The notes under the pieces: generated by a model
The model's input: the letters and a program-made list of their open reading frames with translations, nothing else
Database searches by the model: none
What the model was told of the DNA's origin: nothing
Made by a program: the position numbers and the translations under genes
Shown here: positions 26,484 through 34,383 of the stretch, piece after piece
How positions within the stretch are numbered: position 1 is the first letter of the stretch
Layout of the letters: every line of letters starts with the position of its first letter
NCBI GenBank assembly: GCA_947625875.1
Contig: CANQQG010000012.1
Span: 1 to 55,079 of the forward strand
Direction of reading: 5' to 3'
DNA: 55,079 nt
Source of the DNA: an uncultured Lachnospiraceae bacterium
GTDB taxonomy: Bacteria; Bacillota; Clostridia; Lachnospirales; Lachnospiraceae

Positions 26484-27029
26484 ATGCACAGGCTGACTCA
26501 TATTTACACAGGAAACGGAAAAGGAAAAACAGCTGCAGGAATCGGCATGGCAGTCCGCTTTGCCGGTTCCGGCGGCAAAGTCTTATACACGCAGTTTTTA
26601 AAAGATCACACAGAAGATGAACTGGAAATTTTAAGGACAATTCCGCAGATTACGGTCTGCCTGCCCGAAAAGAGCTTTCTTTTCTCCAGGGAACTCACTT
26701 TATCGCAGCAGAATGAAATAAGGCAGTCCTGCACTGTGCATTTTGAAAAAATGATCCGTGAAACCGCCGACCACGCATATGGGCTTCTGGTTCTGGATGA
26801 GATCCTCCTTGCGGACCATCTGCATTTTATCCCGCACGAAATGCTGCTCTATTTTATGAAAGCCAAACCGGAAAATCTGGAACTTATACTGACCGGACGG
26901 AATGCCGCCGAAGATCTGTATGGATATGCGGATTATATTTCCGATTTCCAGTGTGTCAGACGCCCCGACTGGAGCAGGATATCCGCACAGCCGGAAACCG
27001 GAACCAATCCAGAAAGCGGAAGCCCATAA
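26484..27029 (+). CDS. cobO: Corrinoid adenosyltransferase (CobO/BtuR family)
   Basis: The 181-aa protein matches ATP:cob(I)alamin/cob(I)yrinic acid a,c-diamide adenosyltransferases, which make the adenosyl form of B12. The N-terminal P-loop is YTGNGKGKTAAGIG, and further family segments are VLYTQFLK, LLVLDEILLADH and ILTGRNAAEDLYGYADYISD. An AGGAGG site precedes the ATG. It sits 12 nt after the hybrid kinase and is probably co-transcribed with it. No other cobalamin genes are nearby, so the role is likely salvage, or it is a bystander in this operon. Length is within the family range, slightly short. Confidence 0.93.
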   Translation: MHRLTHIYTGNGKGKTAAGIGMAVRFAGSGGKVLYTQFLKDHTEDELEILRTIPQITVCLPEKSFLFSRELTLSQQNEIRQSCTVHFEKMIRETADHAYGLLVLDEILLADHLHFIPHEMLLYFMKAKPENLELILTGRNAAEDLYGYADYISDFQCVRRPDWSRISAQPETGTNPESGSP

Positions 27030-27040
27030 GGGCTTTCCGC
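27016..27040. terminator. Hairpin between convergent cobO and DUF3298 genes
   Basis: An inverted repeat (GCGGAAGCCC/GGGCTTTCCGC, one bulge) overlaps the cobO stop codon and lies 17 nt beyond the convergent gene's stop codon. U-tracts are weak on both strands; a shared termination role is inferred from position. Confidence 0.45.
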
Positions 27041-27056
27041 CGCTATGATACTTTCC

Positions 27057-27842
27057 TTATCGTTTTTTTATAGAAACTTCAATAAATCCCGCAGCATACG
27101 GCCCAACCACATACGGATCTACATAAAAACGCAGCTTTCCGCCTTTTATATAGCACTGGCCGTTAAAGTTTACAGACGAAAGGCTTTTTTCCACCGCATC
27201 GCGACCGCCTGCCACATCATCCGTAAAAAACGGGCAGTCGTCCGTCCCTTCCGTCTTATCATATTTCTTTAAATACAGAGCCACAACTTTTTTATTTAAC
27301 GCTTTTTTGGAAACGCCAAGTATGTTTGCCGGCGTCACCTTTTCTCCCGTTGCGGCGTCAAAAATAACCGCCTGCAGGTACGGCGTGCCATGCGCCCCGC
27401 CCGTATAATTATCCCCGCTTTGCAGCACGCTGATATACGTCCCGTCATTACAGGTCACTTTGCAGGTCACATCATCCGCATAAAAAATGTCCGAAGTTTC
27501 AGCCATCTCTTTTGCTTCCTCTAAATTCCCTTTCGCCGCTTTAATCCATTTTGCGCGTTTTAATTTAAAATAGCGGTTGATTTTCTGTGCGGCCGCGCTC
27601 TCCCCCTGCGCCACGGGATACTGGTAAGAAATCTCTTTATACACAGCGCCGTCCTTTGTTTTAAACGAATGCTTATAGGTCTGCATTTTAAATCCCATTT
27701 TCTCTGCCGCTGTCTGTTCTGCCGCATAGACCGTTACCGGCATACCGGTATTTGGCGGCATACACGGCGCAGCCACCGAAGCAAGGGCCATGCCAAACGT
27801 CAGTGACAAAATGCCTGTTTTTTTTACAATCCATTTGTTCAT
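27057..27842 (-). CDS. Exported DUF4163/DUF3298 domain protein
   Basis: The 261-aa protein has a signal peptide (residues 1-~42, ending VTVYAAEQ), then a DUF4163-like N-terminal region (SFKTKDGAVYKEISYQYPVA) and a DUF3298 domain with SGDNYTGGAHGTPYLQAVIFD and the C-terminal FYVDPYVVGPYAAGFIEVSI. These domains occur in RsiV-type anti-sigma factors, where they bind lysozyme, and in many stand-alone exported proteins of Firmicutes. There is no transmembrane anchor or sigma-binding domain here, so an anti-sigma role is unlikely. It has a good AAGGAG site and stands alone. Confidence 0.85.
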   Translation of the reverse strand: MNKWIVKKTGILSLTFGMALASVAAPCMPPNTGMPVTVYAAEQTAAEKMGFKMQTYKHSFKTKDGAVYKEISYQYPVAQGESAAAQKINRYFKLKRAKWIKAAKGNLEEAKEMAETSDIFYADDVTCKVTCNDGTYISVLQSGDNYTGGAHGTPYLQAVIFDAATGEKVTPANILGVSKKALNKKVVALYLKKYDKTEGTDDCPFFTDDVAGGRDAVEKSLSSVNFNGQCYIKGGKLRFYVDPYVVGPYAAGFIEVSIKKR

Positions 27843-27979
27843 AACACATCACTCCTTAATCTTATTTTTGGTACTGCCTGTTATTGATTACAAAACAACT
27901 ATAGCGCCAGTCCCTCATAAAGTCCAATTAAATATATATTAAAAATAGTTACCTTTCTGTTGCATTTTTTACCTAAATA

Positions 27980-29767
27980 TTAATTTTGTTCCGTCACCGC
28001 AATCCCCAGTTCTTCCAGCTGTTTTTCATCCACCGTATCCGGAGCCTGCGCCATCAGGTCAGATGCGTCCTTGACCTTCGGGAACGCGATTACGTCGCGG
28101 ATAGAGTCCGCATGCACCATATGCATGACCATGCGGTCAAGCCCGTAAGCAAGCCCCGCGTGCGGCGGAACGCCATATTGGAACGCGTTCAGCAGGAAGC
28201 CAAAATTCTCCCTCGCCTTTTCTTTTGTAAAGCCAAGCGCTTCAAACATCTTCTCCTGGATATCATTCCGGTGTATACGGACAGAGCCGCCGCCAAGTTC
28301 CGTTCCGTTTAACACAATGTCATACGCTTTTGCGCGCACTTCGCCCGGCGCAGTGTCAATCTTATCCCAGTCCTCTTCCATTGGCATCGTAAACGGGTGG
28401 TGCATCGCCATATAGCGGTTCTCCTCATCCGACCATTCCAGCAGCGGGAACTCCGTAACCCAGAGGAAATCATACCGGTTCTCATCGATCAGGCCCAGTT
28501 CCCTGCCAAGCTCCAGACGCAGCGCGCCGAGCACATTCCATACGATTTTATTTTTATCCGCTGCAAATAAGAGCAGGTCGCCCGGCTTTGCATCCATCTT
28601 TTCCACGAGCCGTTTTAATTCGTCTCCGGTCATAAATTTTGCAAAAGAGGACTTATAAGTCCCGTCCTCGTTCACGCATAAATACGCCAGCCCTTTTGCG
28701 CCGTACCCCTTTGCAAACTCGACCAGCTTATCGATTTTTTTACGCGGCATTCCGGCCTGTCCGGCTGCATTAATGCCGCGCACCGAGCCGCCGTTTTCCA
28801 GCGCGCCTGTAAATACACCAAACCCGCATCCTTTTACCGTATCCGACACATCCACAAGCTCCATGCCAAAGCGCGTATCCGGCTTATCAGAGCCAAACCG
28901 GTCCATCGCTTCCCGCCATGGCATCCGCGGAAGCGGAAGCCGGATATCCACGCCGATCGCCTCTTTAAACACATATTGCAGCAGGCGTTCATTTACATCC
29001 AGCACATCGTCCACATCCACAAACGCCATCTCCATGTCCACCTGCGTAAATTCCGGCTGGCGGTCGGCGCGCAGATCCTCATCGCGGAAACATCTTGCGA
29101 TCTGGATATAACGGTCATACCCCGCGCACATCAAAAGCTGCTTAAATAACTGCGGCGACTGCGGCAGCGCGTAAAACTGCCCCGGATGCACACGGCTCGG
29201 CACAAGGTAGTCCCGCGCGCCCTCCGGCGTCGACTTTTGCAGGATCGGCGTCTCAATCTCCAAAAAACCTTCCTTTTCCATAAAACTGCGGATCAGGCCC
29301 GTCACTTTGCTTTTCATCATCAGGTTGCGCTGCAGATCCGGGCGCCGCAGATCCAGATAACGGTACTTTAAACGGATCTCGTCCTTCGTCTGGCTGTTTT
29401 CCTCAATCGGGAACGGCGGCGTCTCAGATTCCGATAAAATCCGAAGCTCCGCTGCAAGCACTTCGATGCCGCCGGTCTTTAACTGCACATTCACCGCAGC
29501 GTCACGTTTACGGACGCTCCCCACGACCGCCACCACATATTCGCTCCTGAGCGTTCCCGCCTTTTCAAAACCCGCCGCTCCGACATGTTCCTCGTCAAAC
29601 ACGATCTGGAGCAGGCCGGAACGGTCACGCAGATCGATAAAAATCAGGCTGCCAAGATTTCTGCGCTTCTGCACCCATCCCATGACGGTAACCGTTTCCC
29701 CGATATTCTGTTCCGATACCTCCGTACATCTGTGGGTCCTGTGCAGCCCCTGCATGGATTCTCCCAT
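27980..29767 (-). CDS. aspS: Aspartyl-tRNA synthetase
   Basis: The 595-aa class II synthetase charges tRNA-Asp. The N-terminal OB-fold anticodon-binding domain contains VMGWVQKRRNLGSLIFIDLRDRSG, read in two overlapping parts. The catalytic domain contains motif 2 (CFRDEDLRADRQPEFTQVDM, 20 residues) and motif 3 (YGLDRMVMHM), and the bacterial GAD insert lies between them (~300-420). Length is typical of bacterial AspRS; whether it also charges tRNA-Asn depends on GatCAB elsewhere. It is 17 nt downstream of hisS, the common Firmicute hisS-aspS pair, and an AGGAGG site precedes the ATG. Confidence 0.98.
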   Translation of the reverse strand: MGESMQGLHRTHRCTEVSEQNIGETVTVMGWVQKRRNLGSLIFIDLRDRSGLLQIVFDEEHVGAAGFEKAGTLRSEYVVAVVGSVRKRDAAVNVQLKTGGIEVLAAELRILSESETPPFPIEENSQTKDEIRLKYRYLDLRRPDLQRNLMMKSKVTGLIRSFMEKEGFLEIETPILQKSTPEGARDYLVPSRVHPGQFYALPQSPQLFKQLLMCAGYDRYIQIARCFRDEDLRADRQPEFTQVDMEMAFVDVDDVLDVNERLLQYVFKEAIGVDIRLPLPRMPWREAMDRFGSDKPDTRFGMELVDVSDTVKGCGFGVFTGALENGGSVRGINAAGQAGMPRKKIDKLVEFAKGYGAKGLAYLCVNEDGTYKSSFAKFMTGDELKRLVEKMDAKPGDLLLFAADKNKIVWNVLGALRLELGRELGLIDENRYDFLWVTEFPLLEWSDEENRYMAMHHPFTMPMEEDWDKIDTAPGEVRAKAYDIVLNGTELGGGSVRIHRNDIQEKMFEALGFTKEKARENFGFLLNAFQYGVPPHAGLAYGLDRMVMHMVHADSIRDVIAFPKVKDASDLMAQAPDTVDEKQLEELGIAVTEQN

Positions 29768-29784
29768 AATTCCTTTCCTCCTGT

Positions 29785-31050
29785 CTATGACAAACTGTCC
29801 TGCTGTTTAAAAAATTCTACAAACTCCTCATATCCGTCTTTCATGAGCTGTTCCTTCTGGAACTTTTTATTTTTATTCATCCGCACGACGAGCGCCTGCT
29901 CCCCGTTGCGCCGCGCCTCCTGCGCCCTGGCGATCACGTCTGCAAGCGCGGCTCCCGAATAACCTTTTTCTATCAGATATGCGACTTTCTTCGGCTGCTC
30001 CGGTATCTGGAAACCGCTTTCCAGCAACAGCAGGATAATCCGCTCAAAGCCGATCGAAAAGCCGCACGCCGGGACGTCTTTTCCGGTAAAATTGCCGATC
30101 ATCTTATCATATCTGCCGCCGCCCCCGCAGCTTCCGCCAAATTCCGGCATCGCGATCTCAAAGATCGTGCCGGTATAATACGACATCCCGCGCACAAGCG
30201 TCGGATCAAACACAAGCCGGAAATCCGCAGACTTGCAGGCATTTACGCTCGCCGCGATCTCCTGCATCCACGAGACGACCTCCACATCCAGAGATTCCCC
30301 AAGCGCATCCGCCAGATAAGCCACGCCGTCTTCCGCTGCCGCCACGCCCTGAAACAGCGCCAGATATTTCTCAATGCAAGCCTGCGCATAACCCTCCTGC
30401 TGCAGCTCCTGCGCCACGCCGTCCATGCCGATCTTATCCATTTTATCCAGAATAATAAATACCGTATCAAAATCCGTCTCCGCAAAACCGCTGTACGCCG
30501 CCATCGCCTTCAGGATGCGCCGTTCGTTTATACGGATCTCAAAATTCCGGAATCCAAGCCTGCCGAGCGTCGTCGTCGTCGCAAGGATCAGCTCGATCTC
30601 CGCCAGATTCGACGGCTCGCCCAAAATATCAATATCGCACTGCATAAACTGGCGGTAACGCCCCCGCTGCGGCCTGTCCGCCCGCCAGACGTTGCCCATC
30701 TGCAGGGCCTTGAACGGCGCGGGCAGGTCATTTGCATGGTTGGCATAATAACGCGCAAGCGGAACGGTCAGGTCATAGCGCATCCCAAAATCAACCAGAT
30801 CCGCCTCCGTCTTTGCCGTTTCCAGATTCAGCTTCTCCCCGCGTTTCATCACTTTAAAAATCAGTTTCTCATTTTCCCCGCCCTGTTTATTGGAGAGGTT
30901 CGCAATGCTCTCCATGCATGGCGTCTCGATCGGCGTAAAGCCAAAACTGCGGTACGTATCCCTGATAACGCCCTGTACATAATCACGTATCTGCATCTCC
31001 GCAGGTAAAATATCTCTCATGCCGTTGACCGGCTTTTTCACCAGTGCCAT
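29785..31050 (-). CDS. hisS: Histidyl-tRNA synthetase
   Basis: The 421-aa class II synthetase charges tRNA-His. It contains GMRDILPAEM at the N-terminus, motif 2 with MGNVWRADRPQRGRYRQFMQ, the two histidine-binding segments (RGMSYYTGTIFEI and the GGGGRYD stretch) and motif 3 (CGFSIGFERI), followed by the C-terminal anticodon-binding domain. It is the first gene of the hisS-aspS operon, with a GGAGG site and a well-formed promoter. No T-box leader is present: the 5' region is only ~65 nt. Confidence 0.98.
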   Translation of the reverse strand: MALVKKPVNGMRDILPAEMQIRDYVQGVIRDTYRSFGFTPIETPCMESIANLSNKQGGENEKLIFKVMKRGEKLNLETAKTEADLVDFGMRYDLTVPLARYYANHANDLPAPFKALQMGNVWRADRPQRGRYRQFMQCDIDILGEPSNLAEIELILATTTTLGRLGFRNFEIRINERRILKAMAAYSGFAETDFDTVFIILDKMDKIGMDGVAQELQQEGYAQACIEKYLALFQGVAAAEDGVAYLADALGESLDVEVVSWMQEIAASVNACKSADFRLVFDPTLVRGMSYYTGTIFEIAMPEFGGSCGGGGRYDKMIGNFTGKDVPACGFSIGFERIILLLLESGFQIPEQPKKVAYLIEKGYSGAALADVIARAQEARRNGEQALVVRMNKNKKFQKEQLMKDGYEEFVEFFKQQDSLS

Positions 31051-31122
31051 AACTATCCTCCAAAATCCGTTTCTTTCATAAATAAATTTTTTCCGGTTTC
31101 ATAAAGCAAAAACACCTGTTAA

Positions 31123-31151
31123 ATTGTAGCATATCCGAAACGGAATTGCAA
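31123..31151 (-). promoter_or_regulatory. Predicted promoter of hisS-aspS
   Basis: On the minus strand TTGCAA (31146-31151) and TACAAT (31123-31128) are separated by 17 nt with TG upstream of the -10 box. It directly follows the terminator of the preceding gene and lies ~72 nt before the hisS ATG. Confidence 0.75.
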
Positions 31152-31154
31152 TTT

Positions 31155-31192
31155 TAAAAACAGCGCGAAAAGCCTCTTTGCTTTTCACGCTG
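31155..31192 (-). terminator. Terminator after the alarmone synthetase gene
   Basis: On the minus strand a long stem (CAGCGTGAAAAGC pairing with GCTTTTCGCGCTG, one mismatch; 31161-31192) is followed by TTTTTAAAATT (from 31160 down). It lies 40 nt beyond the stop codon at 31233. Confidence 0.8.
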
Positions 31193-31232
31193 TTTTCCCT
31201 TTCCGCATTTCCCATCCGGATCCGGCGCTGTC

Positions 31233-31907
31233 TTAACCCGCCTCTCCCTGCATCTGCCGCCCGTTTCTCGCCTGCTCCTCTTTTGCGATCAGGATCGCAT
31301 TATTCAAAGAAAGCATTTTATCATCGAGCTGTGAAACGATATCCGAGCATTCCCGCAAGTCCCTGCTGATGTACTCCGGCGCATGGCCCTCAAATTTGTA
31401 ATAAATCTTATGTTCCAGACTCGCCCAGAAATCCATCGCAATCGTGCGGATCTGGATCTCTACTTTCGTGTCCACGACACGGTCTGATAAAAAAACAGGT
31501 ACGGTCACAAGCATATGATAGCTCTTATAGCCGCTCTCCTTCGGGTGCCTGATGTAATCCTTCAACGAAACTACGGTCAGATCGTTCTGCCTTCCGATCA
31601 TGTCCGCGATCCGGTATATATCCGATGTAAATGAACACACAATCCGTATCCCTGCAATATCATTGACATAATTTACCATATTTTCTATGGACTCATCTCT
31701 GCCATACCTCTTTAGCTTCTTACAGATACTCTCCGGTGATTTTACCCGCGACTTAATATATTCAATCGGATTATACTGGTGAACGTACTGGAATTCATCA
31801 CTTAAAATCTCGAGCTTGGTCCCGACCTCTTTCACTGCGGAGTGGTAAAGGAACATCATCGTTTCCCAGCTCTCCACATCCTCGCTCAATTTTTGCGGTA
31901 CATCCAT
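31233..31907 (-). CDS. relQ: Small alarmone synthetase (RelQ/YjbM type)
   Basis: The 224-aa protein consists of a RelA/SpoT synthetase domain alone, without HD hydrolase, TGS or ACT domains. It transfers pyrophosphate from ATP to GDP or GTP, making (p)ppGpp. Key segments: RVKSPESICKKLKRYG, VNDIAGIRIVCSF, DYIRHPKESGYKSYHMLV and VEIQIRTIAMDFWASLEHKI, with a C-terminal helical tail (KMLSLNNAILIAKEEQ) like that which forms RelQ tetramers. The start at 31907 is preferred over an in-frame ATG six codons upstream because GGAGG lies 7 nt before it. It is a monocistronic unit with its own promoter and terminator. Confidence 0.92.
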   Translation of the reverse strand: MDVPQKLSEDVESWETMMFLYHSAVKEVGTKLEILSDEFQYVHQYNPIEYIKSRVKSPESICKKLKRYGRDESIENMVNYVNDIAGIRIVCSFTSDIYRIADMIGRQNDLTVVSLKDYIRHPKESGYKSYHMLVTVPVFLSDRVVDTKVEIQIRTIAMDFWASLEHKIYYKFEGHAPEYISRDLRECSDIVSQLDDKMLSLNNAILIAKEEQARNGRQMQGEAG

Positions 31908-31996
31908 ATGATATCCTCCATACATACCGATAGCCTTCCGGCTTATCTGTTCCGGCGCAGCTTACGCCCATTTTCCATTCCCCACGCTTTTTCTAT

Positions 31997-32005
31997 AGTA
32001 TAGCA
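31997..32005 (-). promoter_or_regulatory. Extended -10 promoter of the alarmone synthetase gene
   Basis: On the minus strand TGC-TATACT forms an extended -10 element, ~90 nt before the start codon; only a poor -35 match (TGCACA, 18 nt upstream) is seen, as is usual for extended -10 promoters. Confidence 0.5.
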
Positions 32006-32084
32006 TAGATTGTTATCCTTTGTGCATTTTTTAATAAAATTTTAAGAAAAAAATTCAATTATTATCCGATATATACAAAACCTG

Positions 32085-32345
32085 TCACTCCTCTATCACC
32101 TGCATCTCCAGATAATCAAAAGAAACCGCCTCTACAAAATTATCCGCCGCGAACCGCGTCTTCGCATGCCTTTGAAACTCCGCCACATTTTTATCCAGCC
32201 AGATCGGCCTGCTCAGATCCAGGGCATAACAGGCTTCCTCCAGCGCATGGAAAATCTTATGCGTCCTCGTATCCTCCGATTCCTCGCATACCACCAGATC
32301 CCGCAGCATATGGCTGTCCTTCCACTCCTTAAACCAGATCCGCAT
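32085..32345 (-). CDS. Conserved-looking 86-aa hypothetical protein
   Basis: Not recognised. The 86-aa product is acidic, soluble and without a signal peptide, with segments CEESEDTRTHKIFHALEEAC and DLSRPIWLDKNVAEFQRHAK. Its GGGAGG ribosome site lies across the stop codon of the RNA methyltransferase gene, 3 nt upstream, so the two are translationally coupled. A role connected with RNA modification is possible from context only. Confidence 0.7.
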   Translation of the reverse strand: MRIWFKEWKDSHMLRDLVVCEESEDTRTHKIFHALEEACYALDLSRPIWLDKNVAEFQRHAKTRFAADNFVEAVSFDYLEMQVIEE

Positions 32346-32348
32346 CTC

Positions 32349-33131
32349 TTACCTCCCCCGCCTTCTCTGCCTGTTTGCCTCATACATCAGAATCCCCGCC
32401 GCCATTGCCGCATTCAGCGATTCCAGCTTTCCCGCCATCGGTATCCGCAAAAAGGCGTCCGCCAGAGCCGCCGTCTCTTTCGACAGGCCGTTCCCTTCAT
32501 TCCCGATCAGAAACGCCGTCTTTCCGCGATAATCAAACGCATCGTAAAACTGCTCCCCGTCCAGATGCGCCGCATAAACGGCAACGCCATTTTCCTTCAG
32601 CCCTCCAATCGTTTCCGCCAGGTTTTCGGAAATCAAAAACGGCACGCGGAAAATGCTGCCCATCGTGCTGCGCACTGTTTTGGGCGCAAAAATATCCACA
32701 CAGCCCCGGTTCATGATGATCCCGGTGACGCCCGCGCCCTCCGCCGTCCGAAACATCGTGCCGAGGTTTCCCGGATCCTGAATATTTTCCAGAAGCAGCA
32801 GATGCGCGGCGTCCCCGCGCTGCAGATCCGCAGCCTCATAATGCGGCCGCCTCATGACACACAGGATTCCCTGCGGCGACTGCGTATCCGAGATATGCTT
32901 AAAAACCGCATCCGATAAAACTACATAATCGAAACCCTGCGGCAGCTTCGCCGACGTCTCCTCCGCAAGGAACGACTCCGATACATACACCGTTTCCATC
33001 TGCGCTCCCGGCGCCTCTTCAAACATCCGCAGCCCTTCGATTAAATAGACATTCCTTATGCGCCGCTCTTTCGGCTTCCGCTGCAGCAGCAGGAGATCTT
33101 TCACCTGTCTGTTTTCCATACTTGTGATCAT
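32349..33131 (-). CDS. TrmH/SpoU-family RNA 2'-O-methyltransferase
   Basis: From the ATG at 33131 (AGGAG 9 nt upstream) the protein is 260 aa. The N-terminal SpoU substrate-binding domain contains RRIRNVYLIEGLRMFEEA, and the C-terminal knotted SPOUT domain carries the three family motifs: LLENIQDPGNLGTMFRTAEG, FLIGNEGNGLS and the IPMAGKLESLNAAMAAGILM segment that forms the SAM-binding knot. It would methylate a ribose in rRNA or tRNA; the target cannot be read. An upstream in-frame extension to 33200 lacks a ribosome site. Confidence 0.92.
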   Translation of the reverse strand: MITSMENRQVKDLLLLQRKPKERRIRNVYLIEGLRMFEEAPGAQMETVYVSESFLAEETSAKLPQGFDYVVLSDAVFKHISDTQSPQGILCVMRRPHYEAADLQRGDAAHLLLLENIQDPGNLGTMFRTAEGAGVTGIIMNRGCVDIFAPKTVRSTMGSIFRVPFLISENLAETIGGLKENGVAVYAAHLDGEQFYDAFDYRGKTAFLIGNEGNGLSKETAALADAFLRIPMAGKLESLNAAMAAGILMYEANRQRRRGR

Positions 33132-33271
33132 AATAAAACACTCCTCTGTGTCGGTGCGCATAAAACTTTCGCGCTTTAACGCAAAAAAGTCCCGTCCCAA
33201 AATACGGGCAGCCGCAAAATCCCGCAGCCGGGAAACTGCAGCTGCCCAAACATAACATGACCTGCCCGCGC

Positions 33272-34246
33272 CTACTTTGACAGATTACAGCAAATCTGGT
33301 ATTCGTAATTATCCACCGACTTTGTCATTGCCAGCGCTTCATCAATGTCCATATCCATCAATGCGCCATTGCGTTCTCCGACCACGCGGTTGCTCTTGCC
33401 GTCGCAGAGCAGGTCGACCGCATAAGCCCCCATGATCGAAGCCTGCATACGGTCTCTTGCCGTCGGCGAACCGCCGCGCTGCATATGCCCCAGGATCGTC
33501 GCGCGCGTCTCTACGCCCGTCGCCGCTTCGATACGCTTTGCCATACTCGTCGAATGGCCAATGCCTTCCGCATTAATGATGATGTGATGTTTCTTTCCCT
33601 TTTTGCGGTTTTCAATGATATTGTTTACAAGCGCCTGCTCGTCATAATCATATTTTTCCGGAAGCAGCACGTTTTCCGCGCCATTGGAAATGCCGCACCA
33701 CAAAGCGATAAATCCCGCGCCGCGTCCCATAACCTCAATGATCGAACAGCGTTCATGGGAAGTCGACGTATCGCGCACTTTATCGATCGCTTCCATCGCC
33801 GTATTGACCGCCGTATCAAACCCGATCGTATAATCCGTACAGGCAATGTCAAGGTCGATCGTGCCGGGAACGCCGATCGTATTAATGCCAAGCCCGGCCA
33901 GCTTCTGCGCGCCGCGGAACGAGCCGTCGCCGCCGATCACGATAATGCCGTCGATCCCATGCTTCCTGCAGATCTCCGCGCCCTTCTGCTGCCCTTCCGG
34001 CGTTGTAAATTCCATACAGCGCGCCGTCTGTAAGATCGTCCCGCCGCGCTGAATGATGTCCGCAACGTCATACGTGCTCATATCAAATATTTCTTCCTGT
34101 AAAAGCCCGGCATAACCGCGCTTAATGCCTTTTACTTTTTTTCCCTTTGAGATCGCTTCGCGGACAACCGCGCGGATCGCGGCGTTCATGCCCGGCGCGT
34201 CGCCGCCGCTGGTCAGTACGCCGATCGTATTAATTTCCTTAGCCAT
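33272..34246 (-). CDS. pfkA: 6-phosphofructokinase (ATP-dependent)
   Basis: The 324-aa enzyme phosphorylates fructose 6-phosphate, the committed step of glycolysis. Seen: LTSGGDAPGMNAAIRAVVR, the ATP site IGGDGSFRGAQKL (Gly after GGD fits ATP rather than PPi use), catalytic GTIDLDIACTDYTIGFDTA, and EVMGRGAGFIAL. The usual TIDND is TIDLD here: both aspartates are kept and the middle Asn is replaced. The C-terminal GHMQRGGSPTARDR motif is intact. It lies 137 nt downstream of dnaE with an AGGAGG site, the frequent Firmicute dnaE-pfkA order. Confidence 0.97.
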   Translation of the reverse strand: MAKEINTIGVLTSGGDAPGMNAAIRAVVREAISKGKKVKGIKRGYAGLLQEEIFDMSTYDVADIIQRGGTILQTARCMEFTTPEGQQKGAEICRKHGIDGIIVIGGDGSFRGAQKLAGLGINTIGVPGTIDLDIACTDYTIGFDTAVNTAMEAIDKVRDTSTSHERCSIIEVMGRGAGFIALWCGISNGAENVLLPEKYDYDEQALVNNIIENRKKGKKHHIIINAEGIGHSTSMAKRIEAATGVETRATILGHMQRGGSPTARDRMQASIMGAYAVDLLCDGKSNRVVGERNGALMDMDIDEALAMTKSVDNYEYQICCNLSK

Positions 34247-34383
34247 GTCCTGTATCCTCCTACTGATTATTTCGTAACCGTTCCGTTTCTTAAACAGTTA
34301 CCCTCTTTCTGCATTCGTTTTCCTGTAACCATTTGATTTCCTGACAATTACATTTTTTCCAAATACAATACGCTTCTACCATT

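Noticed and set aside
31980-32020. A GGATAACAAT stretch resembling half of a lac operator near the alarmone synthetase promoter
   Set aside because: A short chance match. No palindrome or LacI-family gene is nearby.
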